NCBI GenBank assembly: GCA_964036295.1
Contig: OZ038464.1
Span: forward strand, 430,001-494,000
Direction: 5' to 3'
From: Plumapathes pennacea
Lineage: Eukaryota; Cnidaria; Anthozoa; Antipatharia; Myriopathidae
Length of the DNA: 64,000 nucleotides
In this document: positions 54,520 to 64,000 of the stretch, one piece after another
Layout: every line of letters starts with the position of its first letter
Numbering within the stretch: the stretch's first letter is position 1
Made by a program: the position numbers and the translations under genes
Notes under the pieces: model-generated
Databases searched by the model: none
Told to the model about the DNA's origin: nothing
Seen by the model: the letters and a program-made list of their open reading frames with translations, nothing else

Positions 54520-56070
54520 AGATAAGCGAACTACTGGGGACTGGGTATTATATAAAGACAGTCCAAGAAGTTTGAAACCAAGTATGCTCGGGCGCTAGTC
54601 GGAATTTTACGAGAATAATCGGAAACCATCGGCTGTTTCGGCTGGACGTTTCATAAAATATCTTGCTTTGCTTTGATTGACATTCTGTTGTGTTGGTTTT
54701 GTTTCAAATGACGCTTTTAGTACTGTAATAAAAGTGGCGTACGACTTTCTCCAACTAACATCTGGTGTTTCCTATTTTAAATAGTAATTACTTTTTTATC
54801 GCTTGCACTGAAAAGCCCTAGGCTATAGGGGCATGCACAAGACGGCGACTTTACAGCCAATTTTTACGTCGATCATATTAAAAAAAAAAAACTATTTTTT
54901 GGATCTTGTGCTCTGGTTGACTAAAAGCCACGCAAAACAGAGAATGTGCTGTTGTGACAGGCCAAAGCTGTACAACTTGAATTTTACATTTGCCAGTAAA
55001 GTTCAAACGGCATAAGAAAACAATGGTGATTTTGAGTCTTGAAGATCTCTCTTTGATAATTCGTAGTCTGGCAGCTGCAATTTGATCAGCATTGTTCATT
55101 TTAATTTATACATAGACGATCTTTTGTTATGAACTGATGTAGCATGTAATGTTTCCGCTTATTGGCGCCGCACAAGTCTCTCCTTACAACAGAGCGAATT
55201 CAGAAAAACTCCTGGAAGAACTGCGGGAAGCAAAAATAACTCAAAAGAAACACTATCCGTGCATAGAGGTCGAATTACCGAGGTAACGAAAGAGAGCGGC
55301 ATTACAAGCCAGTTTATTTTTAGCCCGGTCTAAGCGGGCAGATTCATATTTTAGATTTCACATTTGAGATCCAAAGAAACACGAAAAAACGAGGTTTTTC
55401 GTTACATTGGATGGGAAGCTGTAAATAATTGATAAAAAGAAATACTCTATTCTGTATTGCGACCCGAATCTGCGAGAATGACTGATGACTAGAGCTAAAT
55501 TGGTGTTATAATGGTTTGCGGAAACTATCACAGAACGCGTAGCGCATATTGAAGCAACAAAGACTGCCACGTATTTATCCAGTTGTTAATGAACGGTTGT
55601 TGACACATATGATTGGTCTGTGAACCTAAATGAACACAACTTATTTTAAACATCGTTTGTCTCGACCGGGTAGTCTGCTGTTACACGTCACTTTGTGAAG
55701 TGGTTCTTGAATTTGCTGGGAAGAGAGACCGGTGCAACAGCATTAAGCGGGTTGAGCGTCGTTTGAGTTGATATTGGAAGGCGGCAAATGTTGTTAAACT
55801 CGGCGCGCTGGTATATTTCAGTTTCAGGATATCTTGGTCGCCGAACGGAAGTTAATCTCGGATACAACAAATCCAACCCCACCGGAGCCCCCTGGGAATT
55901 TGGTCGGTCGCCTGTCAATCTTGATTACAAGGTGGAATTCAAGGCTGTGTCGAGCGCAGATGTATCTTGGAAAGATTCAACATTAAAGTACTTCTAGTTG
56001 GTTCGTTCCGGTGCCTGGTGTGTCATGTTTGGTGCGAAGGGAAACACTGATCTCTGAAGCGAATGCTTTG
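54520..56070. other. CNOT11 3' UTR and upstream region of the B4GALNT-like gene
   Basis: The CNOT11 3' UTR runs to about 54750. The rest has no supported gene. A short open frame at 55788-55997 probably lies in the 5' UTR or promoter of the next gene. Confidence 0.5.
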
Positions 56071-59000
56071 ATGGTGGCAGTACGGCGTGTAAAACGCTTT
56101 GTCAAGCTTTCCCTCTTCCTTCTTCTCGTCGCGTCGATTGTTTTATTGGTACAATGGAACCGTGTCCCGTACGCCGATGAAATCAGTCGACAAAGAAAAG
56201 GTACGAGACAGTATAGGTACCCGCACGCGCTAATTCAACAGTTCTGACGCACGTGATTTGAACATAGCTTCATGTGAAACGACTTTGGCTGTTGTACTTA
56301 TTTTTGTCCCTATTTTATCCTTTCCTCTTCCACAGACTTCTCTAGGCGAGTTTTTACGGACGAAAAGGGCACCTTAGAGGGACGGCATGGACTAGATGTC
56401 GGAAATATATTACAGGTAAACACATGTATTCACGAAATCAAACAAATATAGTGTCCTGTTTTATGTCTGCACTTGAGGGCGGATCGAAACGCACGGCCGC
56501 AACCGAACAGAATTGTCACTTAGCAAACAGATAAAACGAATTTCTTTGCGTTTACACTAACGTGGAATAATAGAATTCGAACTATTTTTATAGTGTTTTG
56601 CATTCCGGGGTGCAAAACAATCGGCTCGATCTACTGGGGGGGAGTTGAAAGAACGGATTTTCATTCATCCGCGAGTCACTTGTTCGGAAGAAACGTGGTC
56701 GCTCAGTCATAAATAAAAAGCGCTTTAAAACATGTTTGCTGTTTCCCCGAGGAGCGGTTTTCTGTGTTTCGTTTCGTGTCACTGTTTTTTATATATTCAA
56801 ATTTGATCCATCACGAATATTGTCAGATCGTCCTATCAATTTTAATGATGTATTTTATTTTCATTAGTAAGCTGTATTTCAGTGGGAAGGTGAAATCACT
56901 TTGAAACTCGATCATTTTATATTTAAACTGATCATTGCGGGGAATTTACGACTTCAAAGCTGTGAATCACAGGAATCGGAAAAGAATTTTGTGGATTTTT
57001 GTTTTTTAAAAAATTCATTATGTTTTCAATAGGTTTTCTAAAGCAATCAATGAAAAATCGAAAAGAAAACCGCAGTAATTTGGTTCAGTGTCTCAAGCCA
57101 GGCTGTTAGATAAATTTAGTCAAATAATGGACAACTTATTTCTTTTTACAAATAATATAGTAAAGTAACAATTTACTAAATCAGCGTGCATTCAAGCTTG
57201 ATTATAGTGATTATGGAAAAGCAACCGATCTATATTCAAATTCTTATTAAAAAGGTGTCATCTCTTATAGTGTGGTAGATTTATTTTTCTTATTGAAAGT
57301 GCTCCCTGTCCTGCTGGCATTTATTAAAAGACTTTTTTATTTTATTTTAAATATCTTGTGATTACATAATATATACTTGTCATCTAGCTGCCTCTATTTT
57401 TGGAAATACAGTAGTAATTAAAAGAGAATGACTTGCCTTATTGTCAGATTTGCAATATTTTGACTATCTAATAACTAACCAACTTCAGGGTCAAATATAG
57501 TGCTTATAAAAAGCATGCTGTAAAATAATGTTACTTGTTAAAAAGATTTTCCATCACAAATGTGGGTCAATATCTGAATACTCATGAATATGCATATTCA
57601 AATGGAAGTTTCACTGCATCTAGATCTTTTTTCTAACCCTATAATTCAGCTGCTAAGCTATGTCAATATGAAAATAAGTGTTTGTTTATGGAAAGTGAAT
57701 TCATGTTCAGTGAAAGTCTATACATGCATGCAGCTGTTCTCTGGAAGTAGCACGGTGTTTAGACCACAGCAGAGGATTATAAATTCCATTATGAGATAGA
57801 ATTAATTGTCTCTCTAATCTAAACATAGTGGGCCGCACACAGAGAAAGGAATTGTGCAGGTGTGAAGATTTTCACCTACAATGAATATGAAAATTTGGCA
57901 TTGTAAAAATGCAAAAATGGACTTAGATGTTAATGTATGCACACAAATTGTGCAGTTTGATTAAATGTATGGTAACTCATGCAGTTGAGGGACCTGCCAA
58001 CTCTCATGCCTTAGGCGTGAGTCTCACACCTGCGGGTCGAAAACTTCGATCTCATGCCAACTCACGCCTGCGGACCAATTTCTCATGCCTGGCTGGCTAT
58101 TACAAAAAAGCGATTTAAACGCTCAAATTTGGCTAAAAACTACCACGAAAATGAAGGAAATGCCATTTCAGGGAGACTAGATTTCAAAATTTTCCCCGGA
58201 CCCCCTAGAAGCTCGCGCCTTTCAGGCACTCATACCAACCCCACTCCCCCACCCCAGCAATTCTGAAAAAACCTCACGCCTTGCAATCGAAAAATGTTGG
58301 CAGGTATATGTTAGAGTAGGACTTAGGGTTGGATGGTTTTCAAGAAAACCATTCAATTTTTAGTGTGCAGAAAAATTACATAAATTGCAAAAAAAGATTT
58401 AAGAGAAAACTAGCTGTTAGTATTATTTTGATAACTGAAGTCTCCCTGGTAAAGAAGGAGGGGAGAGGGGAGGATGTATAATGTTAGAGTGTGACAGAAG
58501 TCCTGTCTGCTAGCCAAAGGCTGCCAGACAAGCTACTTAATGGGCCAAGTGATTTTCCCTCCAACTTGCTCTGTTTGAACTATCCTGGTGAGTGAATCAC
58601 GGCTACAGCTAACCTCTTGGGCTCTATAGCGCGCTGTCTTATTAATTTTCATCTCAGCCTGATTTATACCTCCTTTCTTTTGGTACTCAGGATTTTATTG
58701 AGCGAGCAAAGACCAGAGATGGAACACAAACCACGGTGCAAGAACAAGAACAAGAGCTTAACCCCACAGTCAGCACAGACCACCAAGAAGAGGCCACTAG
58801 AAGTAAGTTAACCATTCTGTAAACCATTAACTTCAACATGTTTCTTGCCAAGAAGTCCCTCAAAACACAAATCAAACTACAAGCTGCACATTGCTTGAAA
58901 TTTAGTACTGTAAGTTCTGTGACAAATTAATATTAATAATGTACTAAAACTTTCCACAAAAGTGACCAACTTCTGAATTTTCTCTGGTATTATGGTATTA

Positions 59001-62000
59001 TGTAATACTAGACCCCTGTAAAATACAGGTGACATCAGATTTTTCCCCTTTTTCTATATTTCTTAATCCTTTTTGAAGTCCATTTCAAGCATCTTGGATG
59101 CAGTTTACATGATTGTGTCAAAGTACAAACTTCTCTGTAGTGATGTAACCCTTGACTGTACCACTTTATATACACTTGACCATATTGTTATTTTCACTTT
59201 ATTCAGCAGAGAACTTGGAGAGTGATTTATCAATAGTGAGAGAAGAGAATGCTCATCCCAACAACCATCACTCACACGACCAGGACAAGAAAAGGAACCT
59301 CAAACAACTTCCCTCGGATGAAAGTGGGTTGCAGCTTCAGCCTTCAGTACCTGGTGGAAGTGCAGATAAAACAACAGCTAGGGAAATTACAGGCAATGTG
59401 ACATCAGAAGCACGAGCAGAAAGCACTGAAGGTAAAAGAAAGAATTCACATGCAGGACATGTTGATGATGGCCACATTCACTGGAAGAAGTTCCCATGGA
59501 AAGTCAAGGTGTGCCTATATTGTTTGAGTAAACCTCAATGTTAAAGCTGCAAATACATGGTTTGTTCCTAAACTAGAAATACAACCTTTGCTGATGTCTC
59601 CTGATCTTGGATGTCAGAGACTTTGTATTGGAGAGTAAATAATGTGCTTTTGCAATATTTTCACTTTACTGTTATGAATACTTTCATATTTTCTCTATGC
59701 TCTTGTATTGTGTATCTTTGGTGTGCGAATACAGGAGAAAAATCAAAATTGACAATTTATATTTGAACTTTGCTTAGTCTGTGTGTTTCTTTGTAGATGC
59801 TTGGGAAACTCAATGTACATGTGTGGCAGGCGTGGTGCGGTAGCTCGATACATGACCTGAGGCGCAACCCATTCTTTCCCCGGTACCCAGATGTTCACTT
59901 GACCACAAAGAAATTATCTATTAACCACATGGAGGTCAATTATGGTCAGAGAGTGTTTGGCTATGTCCATCCGCCTGTTACAGGTAGGTGCTCAAGGTAA
60001 CCCACCCCCACCCCCCCCCCCCCCCCCCTCCCCCCACTCCCAGGGCAACACCTCCTCCTCCAAGATCTTGTAAGCAAGAATCAAATTAAGTGCGGAAGGC
60101 ACAAGGAGACTGGGACTAGAGGGGATAAGCCTTGCCCCTTCCACACTTGTTACTTTGGCACTCTTTTACATGATCTTAACCCTTTCACTCCCAGGTTCAA
60201 AATGCAGATTCTCCCAACTTTTTAAGAAGAAATTGTATAAGTGATGTAGTGAGAATTGGTAATTTAATCAGCTATCACCTGAGCAAGGTACCAAAAGCCA
60301 AGTTCTCCTTACTGTATGATATATTTGTGCTGCTGAAACTGAAGGAGAAAATTGAACTTGATCACTCTTGGGAGTGAAAGGGTTAAAAGGAAAAGGAGGG
60401 ACTTTAACTCTTCTGCTCTATTTCTTCTAATTATGTTGACAAATTCTTTGGCACAAGAAGGTTAACAATTTCCCCAAGTTTGGATGGTGGGAGAGGAGGG
60501 GAGGTTTAGCAACTCCACCATTGTCATTGGAGAACCTAATCTGATCTATGGCTATGCAGTTTACTGGTTTTTAATTGAGTAAAACCAGTTTGGAGACTTA
60601 AATTTGTTAAACTGCCAAGCAGCAGAGGTTCACGGCGCCATGATCACAGACATACTATTAATTAACTATGGCAAATTTAGCTGTGGTGCTTTTTAAAATT
60701 AATCCCCCTCCCCTCCCCTCCCCTCCCCAGACAAAAGTATTGTATGTGTTTAGCTAACATAAAAGTAATGCACACGTGGGTTTAGTTGACTACCCTCCCC
60801 TCTCCCCAGAGGAGCAGCTATGCTGGTTAGTAGCTGCAATCTTCAACATAATTGTTGGGACACTTTGCACTTTCCCGCGGGATGAGGCCGAGTAACTGCA
60901 CGTGCCGCTGAATTTACGCACTCCCGAGAGTGTCCCAACTAATTATGTCGGGGATTGTGGGTCTGAGTGTAATATCTTCTCATATTTTTTTCTCGTTTCA
61001 TCTTGTCAGGTGAATACACCTTCGCTATATCTTCAGACGACTCGTCAGAGCTGTGGCTCAGTTCGGATGACAACCCAGTGCATGTACGGCTGTTAGCGTG
61101 GGTTGGTAACACGAGCGCTTTGTCTGGAGTGTACAGAACCCACCCAGCGGAGTTCACTAAATACAACAACCAACTATCGCGCCCCGTCTACCTCAAACAG
61201 GGACAGAAATATTTTATCGAGGTTCTTCACAAACAATCCAAGGGAAGGGAGCATTTGCTGGTGGGCTGGAAGGTCCCTGGCTTGGAGGATTTCCGACAGC
61301 TGACAAGAAAAGCGATATCGCTATTTATTGATGACGCTGTTAGTAAAGACATCACCGTTTATGCGCAGTACATACCCGAGGATCTGCCAAGTCACTCTCA
61401 TTCCAAACTTTCGGGCATCACTTTAAATAAACGCGTTCACCAGTTTGGTGCGCCCGATCCGAGGGACAGTCATCATAAAGCGAGTTTGATCAAGGAGGCG
61501 GACATATCAAATGCTTTTCCAAGCTGTTCTTACAAGCCTAGTTACTTGGTGAAGTTCCGGCTGGAGCGGTACGACGGAGTGAAACTGATTCACGACACTT
61601 CTGTCTTCCCTGATGATCACTCAGAACTCAAGCACATGCGCGAGTATGATTCCTGTGCTCACCGAAGATTGACAGATTCACACGGGAACAATGTCCTGGA
61701 TCTGCCGGTGGGTTTTGTGTCAAATCACAGTCTGTACGTGAATGGGAGCATTAAGATATTCAGCAGCGAGCATTCTGCAGTTCTTGACTTCTCCAAAGAT
61801 GCGGAAGATGACGCGGGAGGTTTGTTGTTGGAGAGGCAACTCGATTTGCTTGACATGCAAAAAGCTGCCGATGTGCAAGTTATGAGCCGCAACTCTAAAG
61901 CTTCAGGAGTTGCGCAGCAAACGAAAGACAGTTTGAAGTTTAAAACAGTAGCGAGGAAAGATTCTTCCGCCACTGAGAATCCGCGCACTGAAGTCAGAAC

Positions 62001-63940
62001 CAGAAGCATTACGCAGATTGAGAAAAAGAAGAGTACAGCAGCGAAACAACAGTTGGGCAAAAAGACAGAGAGTGCTGTGAGCAGAAAGAGCCGAGCAAAG
62101 CGCTCTGCTGAAACACAAGGTGGTCACGTGGTCAAAGCAAGGAAGGCTGAGTCAAGCAGGAAAACAGGAAGACAAAAGAAGAGTTCTGTTACGTCAATCA
62201 AATCACGAAAACTACTGAGTATTTCACCTAAACGTGTTACTGACAGCCAAGCAACAAAGGGTGAGTTAGACATTACATCTTTATTTGCTAACCCGTACGA
62301 AGGTACTCATTGAGAGCTTTCATTTGAGTGGTCAATCTTTTTTGCCTGGTTCAGGAGTTGGAGATTTTCTAGGTCGAGTTGACACACTAGACAGTTTCAC
62401 CCTTTCACTCCCAAGCTCAAAAAGCAGATTCTCCCAACTATAAAATAAGAAAATGTATGAGTGATGAAATGAGAATTTATATTATAATCAGCTATCACTT
62501 TGTGCAAGGTGTCAAATGCCAAATTCTCCATACTTTTTGATATGCCTCTGGTGGGAGACTGAAAAGAGAAAATTGAAGTTGATCACTCTTGGGAGTGAAT
62601 GAGTTAAGATTGCCGTATTCTGCAGCTACGGTCTGCGTGATAGGGTAATGAGTGCCTCCTTGCTTGACACAGAACCCTTTGATATACTGGTCCCGGGTAA
62701 CCTCTTAATTCGGTGTTTTTAAACAGCAAATGCAAGAAGAAAAAAAGAAAAGTCTATAAACAAGAAAGTGGATTCATCCTCAGCGAATGCAAGTAAGTAG
62801 CGTAAACATAAGCAAAAGCATGTAATCAGCAAGAGCTAGCTGTGGAGATAATACGTATAAAGGCAACGAGGAAAGTGTTCCTCTCCAGAATTTGGAGCAA
62901 AAGAATACTGGTATATACCGATGTTGTAGGCTGTCCAAAAAGAATTTGTCACACTTGGGAACAAATTTGACGGAATAGGTCGACCAAACAACTGACATTG
63001 CTTTAAAAATGTCTTTTACTCCAAGATTAAAATACAGTTTCTCCCAACCACTTAGAAGAAAATGTACGAGTGATGCAGTGAGAATATTTTAATCAGCTTA
63101 GATGCAAACGATTTATCTGATGCCAAGTTTTGTTACCAACGTGTTTGAATCTGATGTAATTATCAAGTATGATTCATTTAATGTCCTTTGTATTTTTAGC
63201 TCCCGTTCAAACTTCTCGTACTGTGGAGCGTGACAATGCAACCAGGCCTCCCAAGTCTCATCGTACTTTTGCAACCAGGCCTTATTATCAGTATAACTAT
63301 GGACCTCTTGATAATGAAGACGCTCGACTTTCCCGCCTTGTGAGTGCGAGGCAGTACGTGTACTTAATGCAGCAAGGCGCTCAGAATTATTTAAAGAACT
63401 TGTCGGCCGAGGCGCTGGCTGAACAAGTTTGGCGGAGATTCCGTGTACGACTCAAGGTCCCGGATGTGTTCCACGTGCCGGATCACAGCAAGTGGCTGTT
63501 CCATCAAAACAGAACAAGCTGCGCGAGTGATGGAAACATGCGGCTTCACCCAGAGGTAAGTCACGTGTACACAGGATATGACGCGCATTACGTCACGGGG
63601 CGCATGCAATTGGCAGAGTCAGCGGTAAGCACGTCGATATCTCATCGTTATTATTTTGTTATCAAGACAAAACGTGAAACTCAGCTGAGAGCTATTTATA
63701 TGATAATCGTTTGAGTGAAGAACTAGACAGAAAATTGAAGCTGATTGGGGAAGCGTCCAAGAAATTCGACAGAGAACAATTTAAAAGCCCGGCCTAATTC
63801 GGCAATACGATGAGAAAGGAAGCCGGATGTTTGCAACACCAGCGACAGCCGTAAAACTGAAGCTGTTGAAACTTCTTTCTTCAGGTGGCGAGAAGCGTTG
63901 TTCAACGAGTGGTACGAGGACTCACACGAAAACATTTGGG
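56071..63940 (+). CDS. B4GALNT3/4-like beta-1,4-N-acetylgalactosaminyltransferase (5' part; continues past window)
   Basis: Type II Golgi enzyme expected to add GalNAc in beta-1,4 linkage to GlcNAc, making LacdiNAc. Exons seen: 56071-56200, 56336-56415, 58691-58802, 59207-59508, 59797-59983, 61010-62260, 62727-62792, 63200-63555, 63885-63940 (2540 nt). Phases chain. The start gives a short basic tail, then one signal anchor (LFLLLVASIVLLVQW). An acidic, Glu/Gln/Asp-rich stalk follows. A PA14-type domain begins with LNVHVWQAWCGSSIHDLRRN and includes FGYVHPPVTGEYTFAISSDD, LWLSSDD and LLVGWKVPGLE. Then comes ISLFIDDA, SCSYKPSYLVKFRLERYDGV, and a long Lys/Arg/Ser-rich linker with RAKR at 62092-62103. 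The exon at 63200 ends NRTSCASDGNMRLHPE, matching the region before the catalytic domain in vertebrate B4GALNT3/4. The glycosyltransferase domain itself is beyond the window. The last exon (63885-63940) is less certain. The acceptor of exon 4 is a tandem CAGCAG. Confidence 0.87.
60000..60042. repeat. Poly-C tract in intron 5 of the B4GALNT-like gene
   Basis: C-rich run immediately after the exon 5 donor (59984), with stretches of up to about 18 C. Confidence 0.85.
60178..60386 (+). mobile_element. CTTTCACTCCC-family MITE, complete reference copy
   Basis: Begins AACCCTTTCACTCCCAGGTT and ends CACTCTTGGGAGTGAAAGGG then TTAA, so the ends are inverted repeats of about 17 bp. The length is about 209 bp. 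The core carries ATGCAGATTCTCCCAACT, GATGTAGTGAGAATTGGTAA, ATCAGCTATCACCTGAGCAA and CCAAGTTCTCCTTACTGTAT. No coding capacity, hence a non-autonomous DNA element. Confidence 0.88.
62298..62370 (-). repeat. Single unit of the 90-bp minisatellite family, inverted
   Basis: TACTCATTGAGAGCTTTCAT and TTGAGTGGTCAA then GGTTCAGGAGTTGGAG are the complement of the unit at 8039-8455. It abuts the MITE at 62397. Confidence 0.7.
62397..62608 (+). mobile_element. CTTTCACTCCC-family MITE, complete
   Basis: CACCCTTTCACTCCCAAGCT at the left and ATCACTCTTGGGAGTGAATG at the right, about 212 bp, same core as 60178-60386. In intron 6 of the B4GALNT-like gene. Confidence 0.86.
63010..63165 (+). mobile_element. CTTTCACTCCC-family MITE, truncated
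   Basis: CTTTTACTCCAAGATTAAAA, then TTTCTCCCAACCACTTAGAA and GATGCAGTGAGAATATTTTA. The right part is not recognisable. In intron 7. Confidence 0.6.
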
Positions 63941-63948
63941 GTTAGTGA

Positions 63949-64000
63949 AGTTTAAATTCTCCCAACCATATAAGGATATGTATGAGTGATGTAGTGAGAG
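63949..64000 (+). mobile_element. CTTTCACTCCC-family MITE running off the window
   Basis: TTAAATTCTCCCAACCATAT and GAGTGATGTAGTGAGAG match the family's left half. Confidence 0.6.

Overview
The window is eukaryotic genomic DNA. It has multi-exon genes with GT-AG introns, dense microsatellites and many small palindromic transposon relics. The gene complement is animal: GABA-B receptor, TADA3, a ZXD-type zinc-finger factor, a secreted frizzled-related protein, CNOT11, and a PA14-containing B4GALNT3/4-type glycosyltransferase. Several dispersed repeats look like families I associate with anthozoan, probably scleractinian coral, genomes. The organism is therefore most likely a cnidarian; that is an inference, and I cannot name the species.

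Layout. 1-7578 (+) is the 3' part (exon 6 onward) of a GABA-B receptor gene whose 5' half lies outside the window. 7579-10946 holds a 90-bp minisatellite, a decayed BEL/Pao retrotransposon (9552-10481) and what looks like its 3' LTR start (10582), just upstream of the next gene. 10947-23238 (+) is a complete 17-exon GABA-B receptor (887 aa) that is a tandem paralogue of the first. 23449-24118 is a LINE 3' end found only in the second copy. 25181-26521 (-) is an intronless TADA3 gene. It is head-to-head with a ZXD-family ten-finger gene, 27063-34102 (+, 11 coding exons, 1025 aa). 34103-41063 has no gene I can support. 41064-44114 (+) is a three-exon sFRP (298 aa). 47647-54519 (+) is CNOT11 (16 exons, 459 aa), with a 1.2-kb minisatellite in its last intron. 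56071-63940 (+) is the 5' part of a B4GALNT3/4-like gene that runs off the right edge.

The genes look like an ordinary animal neighbourhood, not a co-operating cluster. The two GABA-B receptors are neurotransmitter-type GPCRs. TADA3 (SAGA/ATAC acetyltransferase adaptor) and the ZXD factor share a short intergenic region and both act in transcription. CNOT11 belongs to the CCR4-NOT deadenylase complex. sFRP modulates Wnt signalling. The last gene should make LacdiNAc on glycoproteins in the Golgi.

I did not find a previously undescribed system. The points most worth a second look are: the recent GABA-B tandem duplication with lineage-specific insertions, and an arginine replacing the conserved proline after TM4 in one copy; an LTR immediately upstream of the other copy; and repeated small tandem duplications that overlap exon edges (GABA-B exon 8 acceptor, sFRP exon 3 acceptor, CNOT11 exon 9 donor, TADA3 stop codon). 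There is also a candidate convertase site in the B4GALNT-like stalk.
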